A stretch of 53,321 nt of DNA from Stutzerimonas stutzeri (GCF_024448715.1 NZ_JAMOHZ010000013.1:1-53321); one strand, 5' to 3'; shown: positions 9,291 to 18,112, numbered from the stretch's first letter. Made by a program: numbers and translations. The notes: a model not told the origin generated them from the sequence alone.

Positions 9291-9584
9291 TTAACGCTTT
9301 TTCGCCGGTGCGATATCGGCGTCCTTCTCCGCCTCTTCCACGTGCTGCAAGCGCTTGTCATAGGCTTGGCATTCGTCGCCGAGCTGCTCGGCCGTTTGCT
9401 TGACCTCCATATCGCGCAACTCCTCGTTAATTTCCTCGGCGCGCTTGGGATTGCTTTCGGTCAATTGACTGACCCGTTCGGCAAGCTGCTTCGCCTTCTC
9501 GTTGATCTGGTCGGTCGTGCATTCGGCGAGCGCCGGCTGGCTTGCCAGCAAGACGGCAACAAACGGAATCATCAGGTATTTCAT
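9291..9584 (-). CDS. Small secreted helical protein, unknown
   Basis: 97 aa. Residues 1-20 are a signal peptide (MKYLMIPFVAVLLASQPALA). The mature part is a highly charged, Glu/Lys-rich amphipathic helix with heptad-like spacing, a likely coiled coil of about 55 residues, with two cysteines (AECTT and DECQAY). An AGAAGGAG-type ribosome binding site precedes the ATG. No family recognised; a periplasmic coiled-coil protein is the most that can be said. Confidence 0.75.
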   Translation of the reverse strand: MKYLMIPFVAVLLASQPALAECTTDQINEKAKQLAERVSQLTESNPKRAEEINEELRDMEVKQTAEQLGDECQAYDKRLQHVEEAEKDADIAPAKKR

Positions 9585-9786
9585 GGTGTGCTCCTTCTAA
9601 CGGCTTGTTCGGTGGATCGTCGTCGGAGCGCTTTAGTTCAGCCTTTTCCGTTGCGCTGGATGATCGAACCATGCCACTGCCGATAGGGTCCCTATAACAA
9701 GAGCCGCCGTCCCCAGGTGGTGTGAAAGCGCAGCGCGCGAAGGTTTCACACAGCCTGATCCTGAAGCGGTGCAACGGGAGAATGAC

Positions 9787-10164
9787 ATGACCTATAACTG
9801 GGATCTGATGCTGCGCTTGCTGCAGGAAGTGCAAAAGCCTGGCAGCGAACACTTTACGCCGCGGCATTACGCCGATGAGCATGCTGTCGCCATGGAAGAC
9901 GCCGGACAACCGATGCCGAATTTGGACTCGCTCAAGGCTGAAGCGCAGAACTACGAAAGCCTTCTTTTCGAAGGTGGCTTCATTGCCTCGCGTCCGGAAG
10001 AGCAGGGCGGCAATGGCGAGAATTTCGTTCTGACCGAGCGTGGCGTGCGCCTGCTGAACATGCTCGAAGGCGGAGGCGGCGACACAACGTTCCGCCAACG
10101 TCTGGATGAAAAGGGCGAGGCTGCGCTGGTGCCCGAGGTTTTCGATGGAGTGGCGACGGGCTAA
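9787..10164 (+). CDS. Conserved small cytoplasmic protein, possible winged-helix fold
   Basis: 125 aa with no signal peptide or membrane segment. NWDLMLRLLQEVQ at the start, a central helix, FEGGFIAS and FVLTERGVRLLNML resemble the arrangement of a small winged-helix domain like DUF2513-type proteins, in which TxxG and a following helix end the wing. That is a resemblance only. ATG 9787 is chosen because GGAG lies 6 bases upstream; a GTG at 9769 is in frame. It stands alone, convergent with the GH5 gene. Confidence 0.68.
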   Translation: MTYNWDLMLRLLQEVQKPGSEHFTPRHYADEHAVAMEDAGQPMPNLDSLKAEAQNYESLLFEGGFIASRPEEQGGNGENFVLTERGVRLLNMLEGGGGDTTFRQRLDEKGEAALVPEVFDGVATG

Positions 10165-10177
10165 GCTCGAAGGGAGC

Positions 10178-10197
10178 CGCCCCGCTGATGCGGGGCG
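10178..10197. terminator. Perfect 8-bp stem hairpin between convergent genes
   Basis: CGCCCCGC, loop TGAT, GCGGGGCG. It lies between the stop codons of the convergent 125-aa gene and the GH5 gene. No long T-run on either side, but position and GC-rich stem make it a likely bidirectional terminator. Confidence 0.55.
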
Positions 10198-10209
10198 TTG
10201 GTTCGAGAA

Positions 10210-12303
10210 TTATTGCAGCGGACCGATAGTTCCACAGGATTTGTTCGTCGCATGCTTCTGCAGTATCGGCAGTTGTGGGCGTGGCTTGCCGCTCTTGACG
10301 TCCAGCGACAGCGCATAGTTGCCCCACCAAGGACCTGCCGCCCAATAGGTGCTCGGAACGCAATGCTGGTTGAGGTATTTGAGCAGGTTGTCGGTCGCCA
10401 CGATCGCTGATGGTGAGTAGTCTGGCGCGCCATGCTCGCCGATAAAGCCACGTAGTTTGTTCCTGCTTAGCCACTCGACGAAAGGCTTGGCGCGAGTAAC
10501 GCCGATCATTGGGTCGTAGACGGCGCTCCGGCTCGCATAAGTGCCCGAGTAGTCCTTGTCGAGATACAGATGGGCTTCGTACACCAGGTTGTTTTTCGGG
10601 TCGCGCATCCAGGGGTCGGTCGCGAGCCGGGTGTTATAAGACGGCCAGTGGAACGCACTCGACCAACGATCACCGGCGACGAATATCCAGCGTTTCTGAT
10701 CGACATCTCGAATCGCCTGCGAGGCAGCGAGCGCGGCTGCGGGCCATTTGCCGTTGGTGGAGTGCGGTTCGTTCATCAGGCCGTAACCGTACACTGCCGG
10801 ATGGTTGGCGACCTTCTGCGCAATGCGACGCCAGCTATCGGCGAAGGCGCTGATCGGCACCTCCTTAGAGGCGATTAGCTTGCCGTAGTACCGGTAGTAG
10901 TTATGCATGTCCAGAATGACCTGCATGTTGTGCTTCTTCGCGTGATCGAGGGTAGCCATCAGCCGGCCTAGCTCGGCGGCGTTGAGCTCGCCATTGAGTT
11001 TCGGCTGGATGCGTTCCCAACGAAACGGCAGGCGCACCAGCTTCAGATTAAGGCTGGTGTAGCGCTTGAAGTCGGCTTCGCTCGGGTAGATGTAGTGGAT
11101 CTGATAGCGACCAGGAAGGCCGACATCCGCACCGAACTCTGCACCGGCGAGATTGACACCCACCAGGTTGATCGGATTCGCCGGTGACGCGCCGCTGCTA
11201 GCGACTGGCGCCGTGCTGTTGCTAGCACTTGATTGGATGAAATCGGTACTGCTCACCGAAACCGTTCGAGGATAACCCACCGCTTTGCCATCGATAGGGC
11301 CGCCATCGAGCATTACGGTCATGTTGCCGCCAGAATGGTAGACGAGCTTCACGGTACGGACCTGCCCGTCGGCGAATCGCACCTTTGCGCCCTTGTGGAA
11401 AGCCGCTTTGTTGGCCGCGCTTCCCTTGACCGAAATCCCGAGCGAACGCGTGTAAACACCATTGACGAAATCGGCACCGTTGAACGAGTTCAACGCGGTT
11501 ACCAGGGGTTCACTGGCTACTGGCGCGCTGGTCGACGGCGTTACCACTGGCGTGTTAGGCGTCGCCGGAGTGCTCGGTACTGCTGCGCTTGTCGTGGCGA
11601 ACAGCTTGTTCGGATGGCCAAGTTTGCCACTGAGGGCGCCGCCCGAAAGCATGATGCTCATGTTGTTGCCGGAGCTGTACACGGCTGTGATTTTGCGAGT
11701 CTGTCCGTCGGCCAGTTTTACCGATGCGCCGGGTTTGAATGCCGAGCGGTTGGCTGCGCTTGCGGGTAGCGAGAAGCCGGCCGACTTGCGCCAAACGCCG
11801 TTCACCCAATCGCTGTTGGTGTAGTTGTTGATCGCGCTGCTGTGGGCTGTAGCGCTCGCCGTGGAAGAAACAGTTGGCTCGCTGGTTATGGCCTCGGAGC
11901 CCGAGCCCAACGCAGCCACGGTCTTCGGATAGCCGGTGGTCGACGCGTTGAGCGTCCCGCCCGAGAGCATGACGCTCATGTGCGCGCCGGAAAAATAAAC
12001 GACCTTGACGGTACGTACCTGCCCGTCCGCCAGTCTCACCTGCGCGCCTTTATTGAAAGCCGCCTTGCTGGCCGCGGTCGCCGGAATGGAAAAGCCCGCC
12101 GACGCGCGCCAGACACCTTTGTTCCACTCTGGACTGGTGAAGTTGTTGACCTGTGCCGTGGCGGCGATTCGTATGGTGTTGGTCGTCGAGGCGGACGTGG
12201 CTGCGCTTGCATCCTGAACCATCGCCGTGAATCCGAACATTGCCGTGAGCAAGGCTGCGCCTAATACAAGTCGTGGCGTACCCGAAATTGCTTTGAGGGA
12301 CAT
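10210..12303 (-). CDS. Secreted GH5-family glycoside hydrolase with three N-terminal tandem repeats
   Basis: 697 aa. A signal peptide (about residues 1-34) is followed by three copies of an 80-residue unit at about 50-131, 155-238 and 267-352, each carrying NGV(W/Y)-type, LADGQ-R and SGxxMxVMLxGG elements and ending in G-Y/H-P. Low-complexity Ala/Ser/Thr/Pro linkers separate them. The catalytic barrel spans about 378-690: the acid/base Glu is E512 in LMNEPH and the nucleophile is E623 in GFIGEHGAP, as in GH5 cellulase-like enzymes; DMHNYYRYYG and YWAAGPWWG fit the substrate groove. It probably cleaves a beta-glucan or an exopolysaccharide outside the cell, with the repeats as wall- or polysaccharide-binding units (inference). 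GGAG lies 6 bases before the ATG. It is monocistronic, with an unusually long AT-rich leader. Confidence 0.88.
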   Translation of the reverse strand: MSLKAISGTPRLVLGAALLTAMFGFTAMVQDASAATSASTTNTIRIAATAQVNNFTSPEWNKGVWRASAGFSIPATAASKAAFNKGAQVRLADGQVRTVKVVYFSGAHMSVMLSGGTLNASTTGYPKTVAALGSGSEAITSEPTVSSTASATAHSSAINNYTNSDWVNGVWRKSAGFSLPASAANRSAFKPGASVKLADGQTRKITAVYSSGNNMSIMLSGGALSGKLGHPNKLFATTSAAVPSTPATPNTPVVTPSTSAPVASEPLVTALNSFNGADFVNGVYTRSLGISVKGSAANKAAFHKGAKVRFADGQVRTVKLVYHSGGNMTVMLDGGPIDGKAVGYPRTVSVSSTDFIQSSASNSTAPVASSGASPANPINLVGVNLAGAEFGADVGLPGRYQIHYIYPSEADFKRYTSLNLKLVRLPFRWERIQPKLNGELNAAELGRLMATLDHAKKHNMQVILDMHNYYRYYGKLIASKEVPISAFADSWRRIAQKVANHPAVYGYGLMNEPHSTNGKWPAAALAASQAIRDVDQKRWIFVAGDRWSSAFHWPSYNTRLATDPWMRDPKNNLVYEAHLYLDKDYSGTYASRSAVYDPMIGVTRAKPFVEWLSRNKLRGFIGEHGAPDYSPSAIVATDNLLKYLNQHCVPSTYWAAGPWWGNYALSLDVKSGKPRPQLPILQKHATNKSCGTIGPLQ

Positions 12304-12877
12304 AGATATCTCCGGAACTTAATACGACAAAAGGCCGCAAGAGCCTTTTAAAAAGTGGCGGAAGCATTCATGGGTGATGCAACGAACGAAGCACTGACCA
12401 ACGACGCAACCAACTCACGCAACAGAGCACAAGCGGCGGGGCCGGATAGCTCGTTCTGCGTGGATAGGCTTTATATAGATTGATTGTTAAAGAATGAAGT
12501 TCTTTTGGCGCCGTAAAAATGCCACATAACATTGTTTTAATTATCTGGTGCTATATTGCCAGCATCGTAGTGGCGCCATGCTGGCTTAAACGTACTTATT
12601 TAAGCTTTTGATTTAGTGATGAAATTTCAAATCCTGCGAAATTGGCGCGCACGGCGAATAACTGTCGTTTCGTTTGTTTAGTAATAAAACGACGGGCCAA
12701 AAATAGTGAGCATTTTATTGCAGAGTGTTTCAGGTACACACAGTTGCCCACCTGAAATCGGTAAGCGAAGCGGAGCTTTAGGCGTTTGCAGTAAAGTTTG
12801 CAGACAGGTAATTGCAGCGAGGCGCCAAGTTGGTGCGGCAATATTTGCAAAAAGCCGGGTCGATGCAAACAGCGGAA
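12304..12877. other. AT-rich intergenic leader of the GH5 gene
   Basis: About 570 bases without a convincing gene, clearly lower in GC than the rest of the window around 12460-12720, with several TATA-like and poly-T stretches. It separates the GH5 gene from the end of the subtilase gene on the same strand, so it should hold the GH5 promoter and operators. I see no recognisable riboswitch. One open frame on the minus strand (12596-12868) lacks a binding site and protein character. Confidence 0.5.
12329..12349 (-). promoter_or_regulatory. Terminator-like hairpin in the 5' leader of the GH5 gene
   Basis: AAAAGGC and GCCTTTT form a 7-bp stem with a 7-base loop, ending 25 bases before the GH5 start codon and reading as stem plus T-run in the direction of transcription. 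It could attenuate or protect the GH5 message. Its function is inferred. Confidence 0.42.
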
Positions 12878-14632
12878 TTAGCGCGTCTGGTTCAGGCTAT
12901 TGGTGGTCAATTCCAGCGCCTTTCGCATATCCAGCCGGGCAGAGCGTCCGATGTCTTGATTGTCCAGCTGGTAGCTGCGTTCAGACGGCAATATCGGCGC
13001 AGTCAGATCGTCCGCCTCGACAGGTTCGAAATCCTTGTCACGGCCGATGGTCAGGGCGCTGCGACGCAGCAGCTCTCGCACCTGCTCCGGCGCAAGCTGA
13101 GGGTTGATCGAAAGCATCGCGCCGACCACGCCTGTAACCATCGGCGTGGCGTAGGAAGTACCGCAATGAACGTCGCCACGTTTACCGGCCTCCAGCGTTG
13201 CGGCTCGGGTGCAAGCCGAGGCGGTGATGTCGACGCGCAGATCGATATTCGATGACGGCCGCTTGGTGACATATTCCGGATGCTCCACGGGCACGTCGCG
13301 CTTGTCGTTGCGTTGGTGGCCGCCAACCACCAGTAACTGTTCGGCAATGAACGAGGAGGGTAGGCGGTAATCGTCTTGGCCGGAGCGGGCCGAACCATTG
13401 CCGGCTGAGTTCACCACCAGCACATCGGGATGTTCGCGGCGTAACCAGAGGAAAAATTCTTCCAGCAATTCCTCATAGCCGCTCATGGCAACACCGGAGC
13501 GGACCAGCGAATCGACCTCTTCGCCCTCGACATCCAGAGTGCCGACGCGATGGATGCCCCAGCTCCAGTTCAGCACCCGCACGCCATCCTCGACCAGATT
13601 CACCGAGGCGGCGACGTTGGCGGTAATACCAGCATCGGAGTTGCGCTCGACGATTATCTCGAAGCCGGAGCTGGCCGGCTCCAGCGCGCTGAGAAAGCCG
13701 CTATCACCGGGCTCCACGCTACGCGCGGCAAGGATGCCGGTGACAGTGGTGCCGTGGTCGGCTGGCGATTCGGCGTCTCTGGCGTAAACGCAGGCCCGCG
13801 GCTCTTGCGGATCACAGTCGCCGACATAGTCGGAGAACTCGGGCGAGTCGAAGTCGACGTTGCGTTCGATGATGCCGATGCGTACCGGGTGCGTCTGGAT
13901 CGGCGCTTTCCTGGATGGCATTCGATGTCGGTAGTAGTCCACGGCATCGAGAAATCTATTGGCGACCCACTCGCTGTTACGCGGTTTCTTGCCTTGATCC
14001 TGTTCTACCGGCTCCTCGGCGCCCGACTCTTCGACCACCACCGCGTCCACGCTCACTTCGTTGCCCAGGCGCAAGATCATGGCGTCGCGTTCGGTCAGGT
14101 TCTCGACGGGGAGGCGCAGCTGATAGGTATTGAGCGGTGCGATGGCGCCGACCACTTCGGCGCCGTATTTCTTGGCCAGGCGGCGCGCCTCGTCCAAGCC
14201 GTCGTACTTTTCCTCGATGATCAGGCTGATCAGGTTCAGATAAGTCGTCAGCCCGTCCATGTTCTTCGCCACTTCGTCCGGGCCCGCCGCCAGCACATGG
14301 CTACCGTTGACCGTCAGCCAGACTGGGTTGCTGCGGCGCTCGCCTTGCTCAAGCCAAAGCGGCCCGCTCTGGTGTTCATCCTTGCGCAACGTGAGGCGCA
14401 GGCGTTCGTCTTCTTGATTAGTGACCTGCAGCGGCTTGCCGCTCAGCATCAGCTTCATATCGCCGCTGGCGAGTCCTTCGCTGCGTAGACAGAAGGTCAA
14501 CTCGTCAGTCGCGAAAAGATTGCCGCACCGCTGCAAATCCTTGAGCCGCAACGGGGCGTCGTCAGCCAAGGCGGGGCCATTGCCCAGCACGAGCAGCAAA
14601 CCAACCAGGCTAATGAAGGGCGGTTTCCTCAT
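12878..14632 (-). CDS. Secreted S8 (subtilisin-family) serine peptidase with Glu at the Asp position
   Basis: 584 aa with a signal peptide (residues 1-23). A propeptide-like segment at about 145-176 (AKKYGAEVVGAIAPLNTY) precedes the peptidase domain. The His motif is DHGTTVTG (H293), the oxyanion Asn lies in NSAGNGS (N412) and the Ser motif is GTSYATPMVTG (S493). The strand that normally carries the catalytic Asp (IDTG) reads IIERNVDFDSPEF, so the aligned residue is Glu256; D260 and D262 lie nearby. Activity may therefore be altered. The start codon overlaps the egtD stop (ATGA, 14629-14632), so it is the third gene of an egtB-egtD operon. It probably works in the periplasm or outside the cell. 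Confidence 0.88.
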   Translation of the reverse strand: MRKPPFISLVGLLLVLGNGPALADDAPLRLKDLQRCGNLFATDELTFCLRSEGLASGDMKLMLSGKPLQVTNQEDERLRLTLRKDEHQSGPLWLEQGERRSNPVWLTVNGSHVLAAGPDEVAKNMDGLTTYLNLISLIIEEKYDGLDEARRLAKKYGAEVVGAIAPLNTYQLRLPVENLTERDAMILRLGNEVSVDAVVVEESGAEEPVEQDQGKKPRNSEWVANRFLDAVDYYRHRMPSRKAPIQTHPVRIGIIERNVDFDSPEFSDYVGDCDPQEPRACVYARDAESPADHGTTVTGILAARSVEPGDSGFLSALEPASSGFEIIVERNSDAGITANVAASVNLVEDGVRVLNWSWGIHRVGTLDVEGEEVDSLVRSGVAMSGYEELLEEFFLWLRREHPDVLVVNSAGNGSARSGQDDYRLPSSFIAEQLLVVGGHQRNDKRDVPVEHPEYVTKRPSSNIDLRVDITASACTRAATLEAGKRGDVHCGTSYATPMVTGVVGAMLSINPQLAPEQVRELLRRSALTIGRDKDFEPVEADDLTAPILPSERSYQLDNQDIGRSARLDMRKALELTTNSLNQTR

Positions 14633-15594
14633 TGTCGACGTTGCAAGTAATGCACGCTGAACAGTTCACCGGAGTCGGTCCACTGGCCGCTGCAGTCGAA
14701 TCCGGCGCTGCTGGCCAGATCGGCAAACGATTCCAGCGTGTACTTGTAGGAATTCTCGGTATGCAGGCTTTCGCCGACATCGAAGTGAAAGCGCTGGCCT
14801 TCGATGGTCACGTCTTGCGCCTCGCGGCTGATCAGGTGCATTTCGATGCGCGAATCCTGTTCGTTGAAAAACGCCCGGTGGGCGAAGCGTGACGGATCGA
14901 TATCGCTGTGCAGTTCCTGGCGGATGCGCTGCAACAGGTTGAGGTTGAATGCGGCCGTGACATGGGCACGATCGTTGTAGGCCGCTTCGAGCACGCTACG
15001 GTCCTTGACCAGATCGACGCCGATCAGCACGCCGCCGCCGGGAGGGAGGATTTCGTGCAGGTGGCCGAGCAGCTTACGCGCCTCCAGCGGCGTGAAATTG
15101 CCGATGCTCGAACCGGGAAAGAACACCAACGGATGATGAATGGTGAAATCGTCCGGCAGCTTCAGTTCGTCGGAGAAATCAGCGCAGGCGGCGTGAACTT
15201 CCAGCCAGGGATAGTCGGCGGCCAGGCGCTGGGTGCTGGTCAGCAGGAAATCCTCGGAAATATCGATGCCCAGATAGCTGACCGGACGCAGCCCTTCGAG
15301 CAGCAGGCGCACCTTGCGGCTGGCGCCGCTGCCCAGTTCGATCAGGTCGGTCTGCGGGCCGGCGATCTCGCGAATGTCGTTTGCCGCCTCGGCGAGAATC
15401 TTTTCTTCGGTGCGAGTCACGTAGTACTCCGGCTGCAGGCAGATCTGCTCGAACAGCTCGGAACCGCGCCGGTCGTAGAAAAACTTCGGCGAAATATGCT
15501 TGGGCGATGCCGCGAACCCCGCCAGCGCCTCGTCGCGCAGGGAGTTATCGTGGGCCGGCTGCGTCTGGTCATGGAAATGTACGGCTAGTGCCAT
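14629..15594 (-). CDS. egtD: L-histidine N-alpha-methyltransferase (ergothioneine synthesis)
   Basis: A 321-aa SAM-dependent methyltransferase of the EgtD family, the normal length. It trimethylates histidine to hercynine in the cytosol. Visible marks are the N-terminal PKHISPKFFYD, the YYVTRTE segment at 58-63, the SAM loop LIELGSGASRK at 84-94, GIDISEDFL and the FFPGSSIGN segment. It lies 3 bases after the stop of egtB and its stop overlaps the start of the subtilase gene, so all three form one tight operon. Confidence 0.95.
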   Translation of the reverse strand: MALAVHFHDQTQPAHDNSLRDEALAGFAASPKHISPKFFYDRRGSELFEQICLQPEYYVTRTEEKILAEAANDIREIAGPQTDLIELGSGASRKVRLLLEGLRPVSYLGIDISEDFLLTSTQRLAADYPWLEVHAACADFSDELKLPDDFTIHHPLVFFPGSSIGNFTPLEARKLLGHLHEILPPGGGVLIGVDLVKDRSVLEAAYNDRAHVTAAFNLNLLQRIRQELHSDIDPSRFAHRAFFNEQDSRIEMHLISREAQDVTIEGQRFHFDVGESLHTENSYKYTLESFADLASSAGFDCSGQWTDSGELFSVHYLQRRQ

Positions 15595-15597
15595 CTT

Positions 15598-16893
15598 TCA
15601 TAGCTCCCTGGCCAGGCGCAGCCCGGCGAACTGCCAGCGCATGGCGGGCTGGAAAAAGTTGCGGTAGGTGGCGCGGATGTGGGGTTCGGGCGTGGCGCAA
15701 CAACCGCCGCGCAAGACCATCTGGCCGGACATGAACTTGCCGTTGTATTCACCCAGGCTGCCCTCCAGCGGGCGGAAGCCGGGATAGGGTCGGTAGGCGC
15801 TTGCCGTCCACTCCCAGACGTCGCCGAAGAGCTGCGCCGGTCCTTTGTGAGGAGCGCTGGTAGAGACAGGTTGCAGGTAATCGCTTTCCAGGAAATTGCC
15901 GCGCAGAGGCTGGTCGGTAGCCGCGACTTCCCACTCAGCTTCGCTCGGCAGTCGGGCGCCGGCCCAGCGTGCGTAGGCGTCGGCTTCGTAGAAGCTGATG
16001 TGGCAGACCGGTGCTTCCAGATCGAGCTGTTGCAGCCCGCCGAGGGTCATCTCGTGCCAAGCGTCATCGTGGCGTTGCCAGTACAACGGCGAGTTCCAGC
16101 CGCACTGCTGGATCTGTCCCCAGCCGTCCGACAGCCACAGTTCGCTGCGCGCATAGCCGCCGTCGGCAATGAACGACAGATACTCGCGGTTGCTGACCAG
16201 GCGATCGGCCAGTTGGAAATCTTCGATGAATTGCCGGTGCCGCGGCGTCTCGCAATCAAAGGCGAAACCCATGCCGGCGTGGCCGATATGGTGCACGCCA
16301 CCGGCGTAGTCGTGCCAACGGATGCGGTCGTTGTGCAGCGTTGGCGCTGGCTTGAGGTCGGTGCGGTAGACCGGGTGCAGCGGGTTCTGCGCCAGGATGT
16401 GCTTGATGTCCATCAACAGCAGCTCCTGATGCTGCTGCTCATGCTGCAGGCCCAGCTCGACCCGGCGCAGTATTTCAGCGGCATGCTGCTGTGGAGGATT
16501 GGCGAGCAGCTCGCCCATGGCGCGGTCGACGAAGTGGCGGAAGCGGTAGACATCATCCACACCGGGCCGGGAGATCAGTCCACGCTGGGTCCGTGGAAAC
16601 GGCGTGCTATGGGTTTCGTAGTAGGAATTGAACAGGTGGTCATAGGCCGCATCGAGCGGCTTGTAGCCGGCGAGATAGGGCTTGAGCAGAAACGCCTCGA
16701 AGAACCAGCTGACATGCGCCAGATGCCATTTCGGTGGGCTGACATCGGGCATGCTCTGGACGACGTAATCCTCGACCTGCAGCGGTGCGCAGATCGCTTC
16801 GCTGGTCGCACGCACCTGTCGGAAGCGCTGCAGCAGATAATCCAGCTCGGCGAGCGCCGGTTGCTGTTTTGGCTGTTCTGCCAGGTTGCCCAT
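15598..16893 (-). CDS. egtB: Ergothioneine sulfoxide synthase EgtB
   Basis: 431 aa. An N-terminal DinB-like helical domain supplies the iron ligands: H60 in WHLAHVSWFFE, and H151 and H155 in LQHEQQHQELLLMD. The C-terminal half is a formylglycine-generating-enzyme/C-lectin-type domain (SFYEADAYARWAG, RLPSEAEWEVAA, GDVWEWTASAY, LRGGCCATP). The enzyme couples hercynine to a cysteine-containing thiol using oxygen. The start at 16893 is chosen because GGGGGAC precedes this ATG; the frame is open to 16974. No egtC or C-S lyase gene is near, so the last step is encoded elsewhere or uses free cysteine as in other proteobacterial egtBD systems (inference). Confidence 0.94.
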   Translation of the reverse strand: MGNLAEQPKQQPALAELDYLLQRFRQVRATSEAICAPLQVEDYVVQSMPDVSPPKWHLAHVSWFFEAFLLKPYLAGYKPLDAAYDHLFNSYYETHSTPFPRTQRGLISRPGVDDVYRFRHFVDRAMGELLANPPQQHAAEILRRVELGLQHEQQHQELLLMDIKHILAQNPLHPVYRTDLKPAPTLHNDRIRWHDYAGGVHHIGHAGMGFAFDCETPRHRQFIEDFQLADRLVSNREYLSFIADGGYARSELWLSDGWGQIQQCGWNSPLYWQRHDDAWHEMTLGGLQQLDLEAPVCHISFYEADAYARWAGARLPSEAEWEVAATDQPLRGNFLESDYLQPVSTSAPHKGPAQLFGDVWEWTASAYRPYPGFRPLEGSLGEYNGKFMSGQMVLRGGCCATPEPHIRATYRNFFQPAMRWQFAGLRLAREL

Positions 16894-17074
16894 GGGCGTC
16901 CCCCTTGTTCGTTCCTGGATGTGATGCCATGGACGGCCGAAACCGCCTCTATAGCGACCCGAAGCGAAGCGCAAAAGTTTCTGCCGAGCGTGGCGGAGCT
17001 TGTCTGCGAGACGCCTGCCGCGGCGGATTGATGGGTTGCTCCGTCAGCGGACTCGGCGCGGTGCGTCCAGCCGG

Positions 17075-17770
17075 TTATTCACGCTCAATTGGCGGGGTCG
17101 GACGAATCAGGATTTCGTTGACATCCACATGCGGCGGTTGCGACAGCGCGTAGACCACCGCCCGGCCAATGTCCTCGGGTTGCATGGCATAGGTGGGTGG
17201 TTTGTCGAACAGCGGCGTGTCCACCATGCCGGGCTCGATCAGCGTGACCCGCACGCCGGTGCCGCGCAGTTCTTCGCGTACGCTCAAGCCCATGCCGGTC
17301 ACCGCCCACTTGCTGGCGCTGTACATCGAACCGGGAATCACGAAGCGGCCGGCAGCGGAGCCGGTCAATAGCAGATGACCACGGCTTGCCTTGAGCGCCT
17401 CGATGCTGCAACGCAGCGTCAGACCGACGCCGTAGACGTTGGTCAGCAGCATCTCGCGCCAGACCTCGGGATCAGCGCCGCTGAAGCCGCCTTCGCTGCC
17501 GGGTATGCCGGCATTCGCATAAACCGCATCGAGCTGGCCGAAATGCGCAAGGACCTGCTGCACCATGGCCTGTTGCTCGGCATATTCCTTGACATCGCAA
17601 CGGATAGCCAAGGCGCGCGCGGGCCCTCCTAGGTCTTTCACCAACTGCGTCAGCTTGTGCACCGATCGCGCGGCCAGCGCAACGCGGTAACCGGCCTCGA
17701 CCGCGAGCCGGGCGGTGGCTGCGCCGATTCCGGAGGAGGCACCGGTGATCAGCAGAACAGGATCGGTCAT
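17075..17770 (-). CDS. Short-chain dehydrogenase/reductase
   Basis: A 231-aa classical SDR. The cofactor motif TGASSGIG lies at residues 9-16, NAG at 86-88, and the catalytic set is S138, Y150 and K154 (MYSASKWAVTG). The AARS after the second strand hints at NADP(H) preference. EPGMVDTPLF marks the substrate loop. Substrate unknown. ATG 17770 is used; a GTG three codons earlier (17779) is an alternative, and an AGGA motif lies between the two usual spacings. The 103-aa gene ends 30 bases upstream on the same strand, so the two may be co-transcribed. Confidence 0.9.
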   Translation of the reverse strand: MTDPVLLITGASSGIGAATARLAVEAGYRVALAARSVHKLTQLVKDLGGPARALAIRCDVKEYAEQQAMVQQVLAHFGQLDAVYANAGIPGSEGGFSGADPEVWREMLLTNVYGVGLTLRCSIEALKASRGHLLLTGSAAGRFVIPGSMYSASKWAVTGMGLSVREELRGTGVRVTLIEPGMVDTPLFDKPPTYAMQPEDIGRAVVYALSQPPHVDVNEILIRPTPPIERE

Positions 17771-17800
17771 GATCGTCACTCGTCCTTCGTTGATGGAGAA

Positions 17801-18112
17801 TCAATAGTTCGGCGGGGTTTCCGGGATTCCGGTGTCGTCGGTGATGGCTGGCATGGTCCAAGGCTCAAGCCGCTGATCCTTGTCCTCGACGTCCAGGCGC
17901 GCCTGCTCGATCACACCGCCGAGGCGCTGCGGACTGGTGTACTCATCGCGCGATACGCTGGGCACCCGCAACATCTCTGCGCCGCTGCCCGACATCACGG
18001 TGAAGCCGAAGCTGTCCTCGTCCGGGTTGGCGCTGGTGACGCAGCCGCACGGCAGAAAGGCTTCGGTGACGAGTTGCATCGCCTCGTCGAGGTTCAATGG
18101 TTGGTTGCGCAT
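17801..18112 (-). CDS. Conserved small protein of unknown function
   Basis: 103 aa with no signal peptide or membrane span. The N-terminal half (LDEAMQLVTEAFLPCGCVTS, then a strand-rich FGFTVMSG) resembles small Pseudomonas proteins with an alpha-beta fold and a CGC pair; the C-terminal 30 residues are acidic and Pro-rich and look disordered. ATG 18112 is chosen because GGAG lies 6 bases upstream; an ATG four codons earlier overlaps that site. Divergent from lhr, with 122 bases for both promoters. Confidence 0.62.
   Translation of the reverse strand: MRNQPLNLDEAMQLVTEAFLPCGCVTSANPDEDSFGFTVMSGSGAEMLRVPSVSRDEYTSPQRLGGVIEQARLDVEDKDQRLEPWTMPAITDDTGIPETPPNY

Noticed and set aside
13550..14488. 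Long plus-strand frame opposite the subtilase gene
   Set aside because: Antisense frame of a GC-rich gene; the minus-strand product has a signal peptide and peptidase motifs.
15679..17031. Long open frame (450 codons) on the plus strand opposite egtB
   Set aside because: It mirrors the codon periodicity of egtB on the other strand, has no recognisable motif and no binding site; egtB shows clear catalytic residues.
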